A DNA stretch of 36,275 bases from Runella sp. (GCA_027486105.1 JAIXPV010000699.1:1-36275); one strand, 5' to 3'. Shown: positions 25,799 through 34,051, numbered from the stretch's first letter. Numbers and translations: made by a program. The notes: generated from the letters alone by a model not told the origin.

Positions 25799-25878
25799 CT
25801 TAGGAATTTTCTTAAACTATCTTAAGGGTATTTCTTAAGATAGTTTATTGGTGGCTGCGGCAATTGGTCGGACCTTTG
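25799..25878 (+). promoter_or_regulatory. CTTAAG-array promoter module, copy 2
   Basis: CTTAGG, CTTAAA, CTTAAG and CTTAAG lie at 25799, 25811, 25821 and 25834, nearly the same spacing as at 9289. The last two form a perfect 14-bp inverted repeat (TAAACTATCTTAAG) around 7 nt. TTGG (25848-25851) and GACCTTTG (25871-25878), 19 bp apart, give the -33 and -7 boxes. GGTC-G-GACC (25866-25874) overlaps the -7 box. It drives the MDR/ergothioneine operon. Confidence 0.8.
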
Positions 25879-25929
25879 CAGTATCAATTTTAGGGATATT
25901 AAAACCTGTTATCAACACCTGATTTTTCC

Positions 25930-26901
25930 ATGAAAGCTGCTGTAATATACCAACCAGGCGGACCAGAGAAACTCCGATTGGAAGAACGGCCGATTCCCCA
26001 AACCAAACTCGGAACGGTATTGGTAAAAGTAAAAGCCTTTGGCCTGAACAGGTCTGAACTTATGACCCGAAAAGGATATTCTCCCAATGTGGTCTTTCCG
26101 AGAATATTGGGCATAGAATGTGTAGGTGAAGTGGTACATGACCCCTCTGGTAACTTACAACCTGGACAACAGGTTGCTGCCTGTATGAGTGGTATGGGTA
26201 GAGCGTATGACGGCAGCTATGCAGAATATACGTTGCTCCCTTCAGATATCTTGTATCCCTTTACCAGCAACTTACCATGGGCTACACTCGGGGCATTGCC
26301 CGAAATGTTTCAAACAGTGTACGGCTCACTGTTTTTGGCGCTGGATGTAAAAAAGGGCGAAACCCTGCTGATAAGGGGTGGAACATCTTCCATCGGGCTG
26401 CTCGCCCTGCAACTGGCCAAAAATGCGGGCCTGAATGTGATTGCTACAACCCGTAATCCCGATAAAAAACAGTTATTGCTTGATCTCAATGCCGACGATG
26501 TATGGATCGACAACGGCAAACTGCTGCAAAGAACAGAGCAATATTCCGAATATGTAGACAAGATATTAGAGCTGGTTGGCACCAATACGTTAAAAGATTC
26601 ACTTGCCTGTGTGAGAATGGGCGGCACGGTATGCATGACTGGAATGCTCTCCGAGCAATGGAGTATTGTTGATTTTGCACCAATGGAATATATCCTAGCT
26701 ACGACAAAGCTGACAGTGTACGACAGTGGACAAATCCGAGTTGGCGAAGAACATTTTCGTGCCTTTATCAAGGATATAGAAGCCGGGAAAGTCAAGCCCC
26801 CCATCTGTAAGACATTTACCTTGGATTCCATTACAGAAGCGCACCAGCTCATGGACAGCAATAAGGCGAACGGAAAGATTGTCGTGCTTACAAATGAATA
26901 A
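25930..26901 (+). CDS. Quinone-oxidoreductase-like MDR protein
   Basis: The 323 residues belong to the medium-chain dehydrogenase/reductase superfamily, quinone oxidoreductase branch. Marks are MKAAVIYQPGGPEKLRLEE, VKAFGLNRSELMTRKG, ILGIECVGEVV and the NADPH loop LIRGGTSSIGLLALQLAK. There is no zinc-ligand cysteine cluster. Such enzymes reduce quinones or enones with NADPH. It is the first gene of a five-gene operon with EgtD 23 nt downstream. No reaction in known ergothioneine synthesis needs it, so a general redox-defence role is the simplest reading. Its promoter is the twin of the one before the F420-reductase-like gene. Confidence 0.9.
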   Translation: MKAAVIYQPGGPEKLRLEERPIPQTKLGTVLVKVKAFGLNRSELMTRKGYSPNVVFPRILGIECVGEVVHDPSGNLQPGQQVAACMSGMGRAYDGSYAEYTLLPSDILYPFTSNLPWATLGALPEMFQTVYGSLFLALDVKKGETLLIRGGTSSIGLLALQLAKNAGLNVIATTRNPDKKQLLLDLNADDVWIDNGKLLQRTEQYSEYVDKILELVGTNTLKDSLACVRMGGTVCMTGMLSEQWSIVDFAPMEYILATTKLTVYDSGQIRVGEEHFRAFIKDIEAGKVKPPICKTFTLDSITEAHQLMDSNKANGKIVVLTNE

Positions 26902-26924
26902 GCGTACTGTTTAAACAAACGAAA

Positions 26925-27920
26925 ATGAAGGATACACAGGATACCTTTGTTCAAAAAACAAACGCCCAGGTAGCTGATGATAAATTCTACTGGGAAGTTT
27001 TGGAAGGCTTAACTAAAAAACAAAAGTCTCTCCCTTCAAAATATTTCTACGACGCCAAAGGGGATCGCTTGTTTCAACAAATCATGGAATGTCCAGAATA
27101 TTATCTGACTCGTTGTGAACTGGAAATTTTCACCGATCGTACTGCTGATTTGGCAGCAGCAATTGGTTTTAATCATGAACCGTTTGACATCATTGAATTG
27201 GGGGCTGGAGATGGTACCAAAACCATATATCTGTTGGAATATTTAGCAAACCATCATACTGATTTTCGTTATTTGCCAGTTGATATTTCGGCTAATATTC
27301 TCACTGAACTGGAACTTCTAGTGCACGCGCGTTTACCAAAAGTGAACATTCAAATGCTGGCAGGAGAATACCTTGATATGATTTCAGAAGCTAGAATGCT
27401 ATCCGACCGACGAAAAGTAATTCTTTTTTTGGGGGGAAATATCGGCAACCTTACTCCAAATGAAGCCGGCGATTTTTACAGGGAAATTGGTCGACAATTG
27501 CAGCCGGGAGACAGTATGGTAACCGGCTTTGACCTGATGAAAAATCCGCACATCGTCAAAGCGGCCTACGATGATGCCAGAGGTATTACCAAAGCATTTA
27601 ATTTGAATTTGTTACACCGTATCAATAAAGAATTGGGTGCAGATTTTGACGTAAATCTATTTGAGCATTACTGTAGCTATAACCCAGAAAATGGTGCCTG
27701 CAAGAGCTATTTGGTATCAACGGTGCAACAGAAAGTGAATTTGCAGGGTACCGTTGTACATTTTGAAGAAGGAGAAACTATATTGATGGAGATTTCGCAA
27801 AAATATTCTCCGGAGAGTATTATAGCTTTGGCGGCCTCTGGCGGATTTGAAGTGGTTGCCAGCCTCAAGGATAAAAAAGGATGGTTCACCGACTCTGTAT
27901 GGCGTTTAGCCGAACAATAA
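26925..27920 (+). CDS. egtD: Histidine N-alpha-methyltransferase EgtD
   Basis: The 331 residues match EgtD length and layout. The opening is LTKKQKSLPSKYFYDAKGDRLFQQI...EYYLTRCELEI, the SAM loop is DIIELGAGDGTKT, and LFLGGNIGNL and GFDLMKNPHIV follow. The C-terminal domain has FNLNLLHRINKELGADFD and HFEEGETILMEISQKYS. EgtD trimethylates histidine to hercynine using three SAM, the first step to ergothioneine. It sits between the MDR gene and an ABC transporter ATPase in one operon, with the hercynine-using EgtB at the end. The call is strong from sequence and context together. Confidence 0.95.
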   Translation: MKDTQDTFVQKTNAQVADDKFYWEVLEGLTKKQKSLPSKYFYDAKGDRLFQQIMECPEYYLTRCELEIFTDRTADLAAAIGFNHEPFDIIELGAGDGTKTIYLLEYLANHHTDFRYLPVDISANILTELELLVHARLPKVNIQMLAGEYLDMISEARMLSDRRKVILFLGGNIGNLTPNEAGDFYREIGRQLQPGDSMVTGFDLMKNPHIVKAAYDDARGITKAFNLNLLHRINKELGADFDVNLFEHYCSYNPENGACKSYLVSTVQQKVNLQGTVVHFEEGETILMEISQKYSPESIIALAASGGFEVVASLKDKKGWFTDSVWRLAEQ

Positions 27921-27942
27921 GCGGTTAATTAAATATGCATCA

Positions 27943-28905
27943 ATGATAAAGGCCCGGAACTTGACCAAAACGTTTAATGACCACCGTGTGGTCAATGATA
28001 TTTCGTTTGAGCTGGCGGAAGGCCAAACCATGGTGTTTTTGGGCACAAGCGGTTGCGGCAAAACCACCACGCTGCGAATGCTTAACCAGTTGATAAACCC
28101 TTCTTCAGGAAGTGTATATATCAATGGAAATGATATCCGTGAACAGGTTCCTGAACAATTACGTCGCAGCATGGGCTACGTATTACAGCACAATAGTCTT
28201 TTTCCGCATTATTCTGTTTTGGAGAATATAGCGGTTGTGCCGCAATTGTTAAAATGGGATAAGCGGCTGATACGCAACCGAGCAATTGAACTGATGGAAA
28301 AATTACACCTTCCTGAAAAATTGCTAAGCGCCTATCCCCGTCAACTAAGCGGTGGCGAAGCCCAGCGGGTAAATATCGCCCGGGCATTGGTAGCCAAACC
28401 GCCCATTCTGCTGATGGACGAACCTTTCAGCGCCTTAGATACTATTACCCGACTTGCCATTCGGCAGGAGTTTGCCGCATTGGATGAGTTAAAGGACAAA
28501 ACGATCGTGATGGTTACCCATGATGTGCAGGAAGCGTTTGAAATGGCCAACATTATTTGCCTGATGGATAAAGGAAGAATTATTCAACAAGGGAAACCCG
28601 CTGATTTGCTGTTTCATCCGACCCATGATTTTGTTAGGGATTTTTTATCTGATTCCTTTCTGCAATTGGCGCTTACCGTTACCCATCTTGAGGCGGTATG
28701 GCCCTATCTGACAGCGGCTGTGAGTACCCATTCTGTCCAAATAAACCTCTCTGTAAATGCAACGATAGCGAAAGCATTTAACGCTGTAAAAGATAAAAAC
28801 AATTGGGATGCGGTAATTGCCATAACCAATGGAACGGAACGGAAAACCACGGATTGGGCCGGTTTGTTGCAAGCCTATGCACAATACAAAAAAAAGCGTC
28901 TATGA
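27943..28905 (+). CDS. ABC transporter ATPase (OpuC/EgtV type)
   Basis: The 320-residue ATPase has Walker A GTSGCGKTT, Q-loop YVLQHNSLFPHYSV, signature LSGGEAQRVNIARAL, Walker B ILLMDEPFSALD and switch His in VMVTHDVQEA. A C-terminal extension of about 80 residues follows (from about 240), a little like a regulatory tail but without clear CBS motifs. It belongs to the betaine/choline/ergothioneine uptake group. It starts 22 nt after egtD and overlaps the permease gene by 4 nt (ATGA). Given the biosynthesis genes around it, ergothioneine or hercynine is the favoured cargo, which is inference. Confidence 0.92.
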   Translation: MIKARNLTKTFNDHRVVNDISFELAEGQTMVFLGTSGCGKTTTLRMLNQLINPSSGSVYINGNDIREQVPEQLRRSMGYVLQHNSLFPHYSVLENIAVVPQLLKWDKRLIRNRAIELMEKLHLPEKLLSAYPRQLSGGEAQRVNIARALVAKPPILLMDEPFSALDTITRLAIRQEFAALDELKDKTIVMVTHDVQEAFEMANIICLMDKGRIIQQGKPADLLFHPTHDFVRDFLSDSFLQLALTVTHLEAVWPYLTAAVSTHSVQINLSVNATIAKAFNAVKDKNNWDAVIAITNGTERKTTDWAGLLQAYAQYKKKRL

Positions 28906-30458
28906 TCGAATCACAAAGTTTATGGGCTTTTATCGCATCCCTATGGCAAAAGCTGCTGGAACAAACCCTCCAGCACTTAGGACTTACTTTTATGGCTTTG
29001 ATCATTGCCATTGCCGTCGGTTTGCCACTGGGCATTTTTATTACTAAACAAAAGAAATGGGCCACTCCTATTTTGGGAATTGCCGGAATATTACAAACCA
29101 TCCCGTCCATTGCATTATTAGGCTTTCTCATTCCCCTGCTGGGCATCGGGGCGAAGCCTGCCATTACTGCTTTGTTTCTATATGCCCTGCTCCCTATCAT
29201 TCGGAACACCTATACCGGCATTACTATCGTAGATGCCGAAATCAAAGAAGCGGCTAAAGGATTAGGAATGACCTCAGTGCAAATACTCACCAAAATTGAG
29301 CTGCCTCTGGCCGTACCGGTCATACTGGCGGGCATACGTACTGCGGCCATCATCAATGTGGGAGTGGCTACACTGGCAGCTTACATTGCTGCGGGCGGTT
29401 TGGGAGAGTATATTTTCGGAGGCATTGCCCTCAATAATACCAATATGATTTTGGCCGGGGCGCTGCCGGCAGCCCTATTGGCCTTACTGCTGGATGGCTT
29501 TTTTTATCTGTTGCAGAAAATACAAATCACTAAACGGAGTATTTACAGCATTGTTTCTGGGGCAATCATGGTCATTGCCTTGGTTTCTTTCCAAAACATT
29601 CATTCTGCCGAGGGCTTATTAGCCGGCTTTGAGCCTGAGTTTATGGGTAGACAGGATGGCTATCTCGGGCTTAAATCAGTATATAATTTCAAAATGCGTA
29701 CCGTCGTCATTGGTGATGCGGTAATGTATGGTGCCCTGAACGAACACAAATTGGATGTCATTGGCGGTTACAGCACCGACGGTCGGCTAAAAGCATTTGG
29801 CCTGAGAACCCTAAAGGATGATAAACATATTTTTCCGCCTTATTATGCGGCTCCGTTGGTACGTACCTCAAAACTGAAAAGCTATCTGGAACTGAATACC
29901 GTACTGAATCTGCTCGCCGGAAAAATCAACGATTCCGTTATGACAGAATTGAACTATAAAGCAGATTTCCTGAAGCAATCGCCGGAACGGGTTGCCAAGG
30001 ATTTCCTTTTGCAGCAGGGATTGTGGAAAGAACCGCAACCGACCACTGCGGGAAGCTTTGTGATCGGTTCCAAAATATTTACGGAACAATATATTTTGGC
30101 CCAATTGTATGCAATGTTGGTGGCAGGGTATACTCATTTGAAACCTGAAATGAAAACTGGTCTTGGCGGCACCAAAATCTGTTATGATGCACTCCGAAAT
30201 GGCAATATAGACATGTATCCTGAATACACTGGTACGGGCCTGCTGGTCATACTGAATCCTACACAAAGCGTACTTAACCGCCTCAACGGAAACAGAGACA
30301 GTGTGTATCGTTATGTAGAAGAAAATTTCCGCAAAACCCAACAGTTGACCTGGCTCAAACCCATTGGGTTTAACAATACCTATGCACTGATGATGCGGGA
30401 AAAAGATGCCGCACGGCTGAACATTACCACTATATCACAATTGAATAAAGTTAACTGA
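28902..30458 (+). CDS. Permease fused to a circularly permuted substrate-binding domain (EgtU/OpuC type)
   Basis: I take the ATG at 28902, which overlaps the ATPase stop; the frame from 28803 has a non-family N-terminus. The 518 residues hold a permease (about 20-205) with the EAA loop EAAKGLGMTSVQILTKIELP (116-135), one more membrane segment (about 213-230), then an OpuC-type binding domain. The halves of that domain are in the wrong order. The piece that normally comes second (FEPEFMGRQDGYLGLK 243-258, STDGRLKAF, DDKHIFPPYYAAPLV, LAGKINDSVMTELN) is first. The piece that normally begins the domain (VIGSKIFTEQYILAQLY 387-403, TGLGGTKICYDALRNG, MYPEYTGTG) is last, ending at ISQLNKVN. Permease-binding-domain fusions of this size are known for EgtU. 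Confidence 0.9.
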   Translation: MIESQSLWAFIASLWQKLLEQTLQHLGLTFMALIIAIAVGLPLGIFITKQKKWATPILGIAGILQTIPSIALLGFLIPLLGIGAKPAITALFLYALLPIIRNTYTGITIVDAEIKEAAKGLGMTSVQILTKIELPLAVPVILAGIRTAAIINVGVATLAAYIAAGGLGEYIFGGIALNNTNMILAGALPAALLALLLDGFFYLLQKIQITKRSIYSIVSGAIMVIALVSFQNIHSAEGLLAGFEPEFMGRQDGYLGLKSVYNFKMRTVVIGDAVMYGALNEHKLDVIGGYSTDGRLKAFGLRTLKDDKHIFPPYYAAPLVRTSKLKSYLELNTVLNLLAGKINDSVMTELNYKADFLKQSPERVAKDFLLQQGLWKEPQPTTAGSFVIGSKIFTEQYILAQLYAMLVAGYTHLKPEMKTGLGGTKICYDALRNGNIDMYPEYTGTGLLVILNPTQSVLNRLNGNRDSVYRYVEENFRKTQQLTWLKPIGFNNTYALMMREKDAARLNITTISQLNKVN

Positions 30459-30463
30459 AGACG

Positions 30464-31615
30464 ATGACCTTATCAGAGCAATATCACAGTGTGCGCCAAC
30501 AATCTGAGCTGCTTTGTGCTCCCTTGCAAAAAGAAGACTATGTTGTGCAACCGGTGGTCGATGTCAGCCCGCCCAAATGGCATCTTGGTCATACAACGTG
30601 GTTTTTTGAAACCTTCCTTTTAAAAACGTATCTGAAGGGATATAAGGAATTTGATCCCATGTACAACTATGTGTTTAACAGCTATTACGAAACCGTAGGA
30701 GCACGGGTAATCCGCACGGATCGGGGGAACCTGAGCCGTCCATCGGTGGAGGATGTCTATCGTTATCGGCGTTATGTGGATGAACAGATGATGAATTTGC
30801 TCTCCGGCAATGAGCCTGATACAGAGTTAAAGGAATTGATTATTCTTGGCCTGAACCATGAACAGCAGCATCAGGAATTATTGCTTACAGACATCAAGTA
30901 CATTCTGGGGCACAATCCGCTGTTTCCGGTGTATTCCGACGAGTTCACGGAATCTATGGCCGAGGAAGCCGATGAACCGTTTCATCAAATCGCGGAAGGT
31001 ATATATGAGATCGGGTTTAGCGGTGAAGGCTTTTCATTTGACAATGAGAGTGGCCGACACAGGGTCTGGTTGGATAGCTATAAGATTTCGACCACCTTAG
31101 TGACCAATGGAGAATACCTTGAATTTATAGAATCAGGCGGTTATAGACAATTTCAATTTTGGCACGCAGAAGGTTGGGATTGGGTAAACCGAAACAATAT
31201 ACAGACTCCGCTTTATTGGCATTTGGTGGAGGGACAGTGGGTACATTATACCTTAGCGGGAACGGCTCCCATTGCGGCGAATATGCCTCTGGCCCACATT
31301 AGCTACTATGAAGCCGCTGCATTTGCCAACTGGAAAAACAGGCGTCTGCCTACCGAAGCAGAATGGGAAGTTGCGTCGGATGCGCTGGGTTGGGGGCAAC
31401 GTTGGGAGTGGACCAACAGTGCCTATCTTCCTTACCCCGGTTTCAAAATCGCACCAGGTGCCTTGGGCGAGTATAACGGAAAGTTCATGGTGAATCAAAT
31501 GGTTTTGCGGGGTGCGTCGGTGGCCACTCACAAAGAACATAGCCGCAATACGTACCGAAATTTCTTTCATCCTCATCTTCGCTGGCAATATACCGGCATC
31601 AGACTGGTACAATAA
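30464..31615 (+). CDS. egtB: Ergothioneine synthase EgtB (non-haem iron sulfoxide synthase)
   Basis: The 383 residues comprise a DinB-like N-terminal domain (about 1-150) and a formylglycine-generating-enzyme-like C-terminal domain (about 165-383; GEGFSFDNESGRHRVWLDSYKI, WKNRRLPTEAEWEVA, EWTNSAYLPYPGF). The three iron ligands are visible as H43 (HLGHTTWF) and H132/H136 (LNHEQQHQELL), the known EgtB spacing. The enzyme couples hercynine with a thiol donor, cysteine or gamma-glutamylcysteine, using oxygen. It is 5 nt after the permease gene and ends the operon. No EgtE-type PLP lyase is in the window, so the last step must be encoded elsewhere. Confidence 0.92.
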   Translation: MTLSEQYHSVRQQSELLCAPLQKEDYVVQPVVDVSPPKWHLGHTTWFFETFLLKTYLKGYKEFDPMYNYVFNSYYETVGARVIRTDRGNLSRPSVEDVYRYRRYVDEQMMNLLSGNEPDTELKELIILGLNHEQQHQELLLTDIKYILGHNPLFPVYSDEFTESMAEEADEPFHQIAEGIYEIGFSGEGFSFDNESGRHRVWLDSYKISTTLVTNGEYLEFIESGGYRQFQFWHAEGWDWVNRNNIQTPLYWHLVEGQWVHYTLAGTAPIAANMPLAHISYYEAAAFANWKNRRLPTEAEWEVASDALGWGQRWEWTNSAYLPYPGFKIAPGALGEYNGKFMVNQMVLRGASVATHKEHSRNTYRNFFHPHLRWQYTGIRLVQ

Positions 31616-31717
31616 TCTCGGTAAGAGATAAACTTAATCAATCCGACCGTTAGGAATGCACCAGTTGGCTTTCTCAAACTCACTTCAAACAGTAATTTTA
31701 AACAAAAGATAAATAAA

Positions 31718-32065
31718 ATGGATAATACAATTGAACAGGTTTTGATGCATCACCTGACCGCATTCGGTAACAATGACCTGAATGAAATTTTAACAGATTA
31801 CACCGATGAATCAGTAATTATGACCATCAACGGCACCGTTACAGGTCTGTCAGCAATCCGTAATTTTTTTGAGGATTTCTTTGCCGCAATACCTACCGGC
31901 TCTTCTTTCGGGATGGAACAAAAAATCCTCGTTGGAAACATCGCATATATTGTTTGGAACAGTGAAACTGATGCAACAAGATTCCCCATGGGTACAGATA
32001 CCTTCGTATTTGACGGAGGCAAGATTAAATACCATACAGTAACCGATTACAGAGTAAAAAAATGA
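31718..32065 (+). CDS. SnoaL-like NTF2-fold protein
   Basis: This 115-residue protein has no signal peptide and fits the SnoaL-like branch of the NTF2 fold: TIEQVLMHHLTAFGNNDLNEILTDYTDESVIM, then GTVTGLSAIRNFFEDFF, and a C-terminal sheet (IAYIVWNSETD, DTFVFDGGKIKYHTVTDYR). Members are isomerases, hydrolases or binding proteins, and the sequence does not decide which. It is 102 nt downstream of egtB, so it may be transcribed separately. It is not the intact version of the dead gene at 12750, because it lacks the signal peptide and that gene's motifs. Confidence 0.82.
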   Translation: MDNTIEQVLMHHLTAFGNNDLNEILTDYTDESVIMTINGTVTGLSAIRNFFEDFFAAIPTGSSFGMEQKILVGNIAYIVWNSETDATRFPMGTDTFVFDGGKIKYHTVTDYRVKK

Positions 32066-32312
32066 AAGTAAAGCGCCGGTAGTTTTGTTACGGCTTAGCT
32101 TGGGAAAGTCTTACAAAACGCCGGTTGCCCAATTAGAGTTAATTATGTCCCAAGTAATGAAGGAAGCCTTATATTCGGTTTTTTTTTGACCTGCAAACTG
32201 CCTGGGATCAATGTTTTGGATCATTGCTCTACTCAACATAAAATTCATTAGAAAACAGTATGTATATCCCTGAAATAGCTTGACACTAACCTGTAAAGTT
32301 ATGAAAGTGAGG

Positions 32313-32345
32313 AGTTTTACAATTTAGACTTAAAATTGTAAAACT
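32313..32345. repeat. 13-bp perfect inverted repeat
   Basis: AGTTTTACAATTT is repeated in reverse complement around 7 nt. It is A+T rich and lies mid-spacer. It might be a weak bidirectional terminator between the SnoaL-like gene and the convergent rep gene, or a protein site. Confidence 0.55.
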
Positions 32346-32494
32346 ATGTCCATACACATGAATCATTTAAGTTTTCCATCATTGAGTTGTGTTACCGCCG
32401 CTACCTTTCATTAATTCTGACTTTGTTATTCCCAAATACTAAATTGACTTTCTGTCAAATTTTAGTCAGCATTAGTCAAAGGGAAGATAAAATA

Positions 32495-32542
32495 GTTAAT
32501 ACATATTTATGGCTTTATGTAAAACCATAAATATGTATTAAC
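32495..32542. repeat. 18-bp perfect inverted repeat abutting the rep stop codon
   Basis: GTTAATACATATTTATGG at 32495-32512 pairs perfectly with 32525-32542 around 12 nt, and the right arm ends at the base before the rep stop codon. Its core TACATATTTATGG also occurs in the gaps around the RHH and parA genes. It may serve as a terminator for rep, but the shared core makes a partition-protein site more likely. Confidence 0.7.
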
Positions 32543-33907
32543 CTACCCCAACCACCCTGTAAGCCTTAATTTGGACTTTAATTCTGCTTCTTTTAGCTCA
32601 AAATCTTTATTGACAACAGAAAATCGCTCGGGGAATTTTTGCATTGCTTTCATAAAAATAAGGGTTTGAACATGCTCTCTGTTCAGATTTTCTGCATCGT
32701 CTTTTTTTCTATCCCAATCTCTACTGTACTTTACCCCCTCAATGATTTGTTGGCGTGTTTCAGGTGTTTGCTCAAAAATCTCCGCAACTATCAACTTTTG
32801 CTTTTCGTAGTGGTCAATTCTAAGATTTTCCAACTCGTACTCCAGTGCCACTCTTTCATTTGCCTTTTGTTGTTGCTGCGCTGCTATTTTAGTTCGGTTT
32901 TGCCGCTTTACCTCAATGGGGTCTATGATTCCTTTTGTCGAAATCATCTTTGCCATGTATGCAGGAATATTTTTAATTTTCTCGCCTGCTTTTATTCTAT
33001 TGAGTGTATAAACAATTCCCGTTTTTACGTCATCGTATGTATATTTTAACAACCACTGCTGCAATGTCTGGTCAGGGATTAAATCAGCTGTTAAGATTGA
33101 AAGCTCATTTAGAGCCGTTCCTTTTTCAGTTGAAAACAAGGGCAGATCGGGCAGTTGCTTCCTTTCAGGCAGATGTGTCAGTATATTGAACTTTATCTTT
33201 ACAACTTTCCTACCCTGCTTTATTTCTTCAAATGAAAATTTAATGTCGGTGTCTCGGTTTGCATTCAAATCTTCCTGTGCTTTTAGAATTACTTTGTCTT
33301 TGAAGTGACCATACAAAGCGTATTCATCGGCAGCAATCCCTAAGATTAATTTCAGCTCATCAATATCAAAGGTACGACTGCCTATTTTTTCGTACTGCTT
33401 CAACAACTCATAAATCCGTATCGAATGAACGCTTTTTATGGAAAGTATACTCCTGATATCGTATATCAGGTATCTGGCTTTGAGCTCCAATAAAAAAGGT
33501 TTTAGTCGCGGTTCAAATGTCACCCAAATGCTTTTCTCTGTATCTTTTTTAGCTCTTTCGTCAATCACTCTTTCAATACCAGTGAATAGTGGAATGGTAA
33601 GCTCGGTTTTAAAACCATCTCTTTCGCTCTGTATCGCAATGATTTTCTTTTGGAGTCCAAGGGCTGCTTCCCTTAAAAACTGATAAATCTCCCCTCCCTT
33701 ACTCAATCCAAATTCATCAATTACTTGTCCTACATTGATTTTATACTCTTTGAAATCGGCATCGGAAGGATGTATCATTGATAAAGTAATGGCAAAGATT
33801 CGGGTCTCCCAAATATCAAACTTGTATCTTGCCTCTACTAATTCATTGGCTTTTTTAATAAATCTAACGTCTTCTTTGACATACTCTTTCCTGATTTTTT
33901 TTGACAT
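32543..33907 (-). CDS. Rep_3/RepB-type plasmid replication initiator
   Basis: The 454-residue protein opens as Bacteroidota Rep_3 initiators do (ANELVEARYKFDIWETRIFAITLSMIHP) and carries two winged-helix regions within about residues 15-240 (YLIYDIRSILSIKSVHSIRIYELLKQYEKIGSRTFDIDELKLILGI; GHFKDKVILKAQEDLN). The remaining C-terminal 200 residues are charged and rich in helices, longer than the minimal family protein. It should bind the iterons upstream and open the origin. The gene faces away from the iterons, with the first iteron about 107 bp from the start codon and an inverted-repeat operator between. Confidence 0.93.
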   Translation of the reverse strand: MSKKIRKEYVKEDVRFIKKANELVEARYKFDIWETRIFAITLSMIHPSDADFKEYKINVGQVIDEFGLSKGGEIYQFLREAALGLQKKIIAIQSERDGFKTELTIPLFTGIERVIDERAKKDTEKSIWVTFEPRLKPFLLELKARYLIYDIRSILSIKSVHSIRIYELLKQYEKIGSRTFDIDELKLILGIAADEYALYGHFKDKVILKAQEDLNANRDTDIKFSFEEIKQGRKVVKIKFNILTHLPERKQLPDLPLFSTEKGTALNELSILTADLIPDQTLQQWLLKYTYDDVKTGIVYTLNRIKAGEKIKNIPAYMAKMISTKGIIDPIEVKRQNRTKIAAQQQQKANERVALEYELENLRIDHYEKQKLIVAEIFEQTPETRQQIIEGVKYSRDWDRKKDDAENLNREHVQTLIFMKAMQKFPERFSVVNKDFELKEAELKSKLRLTGWLG

Positions 33908-33943
33908 AACATATTATTTATTAATGTATAACGATGCAAATTA

Positions 33944-33985
33944 AGAATAACTATCACTAATATAAAATCAAGTGATAGTTATTCT
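33944..33985. promoter_or_regulatory. Candidate rep operator
   Basis: A perfect 15-bp inverted repeat (AGAATAACTATCACT and its complement) surrounds 12 nt, 37 bp upstream of the rep start. Each arm contains GTGATAGTTA, which is also the end of several iterons (GGTGATAGTTA). In iteron plasmids, Rep dimers bind such operators to repress rep while monomers bind the iterons. Confidence 0.75.
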
Positions 33986-34051
33986 GTGATATTTTATGGT
34001 TAGTAATTTTTTTCGTAGTAATGGTGATAGTTAGCTTACAATCATTGATCT

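Larger units (their letters stand above)
32066..32542. other. Intergenic region with two inverted repeats
   Basis: No gene is convincing here. The stretch 32150-32290 holds short stop-ridden frames resembling nothing I recognise. Two clear structures stand out: a 13-bp inverted repeat at 32313-32345 and an 18-bp one at 32495-32542, annotated separately. Confidence 0.6.

Noticed and set aside
28803-28901. Longer N-terminus for the permease fusion
   Set aside because: It lies entirely within the ATPase gene, has no family match, and the ATG at 28902 overlaps the stop in the usual coupled manner.
30464-31615. Selenoneine (SenA) or ovothiol (OvoA) enzyme instead of EgtB
   Set aside because: No SenB/SenC partners; the protein lacks the methyltransferase domain of OvoA and sits with EgtD.
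32313-32345. Xer/dif recombination site
   Set aside because: The arms are perfectly symmetric and do not resemble the dif consensus I know for this phylum.
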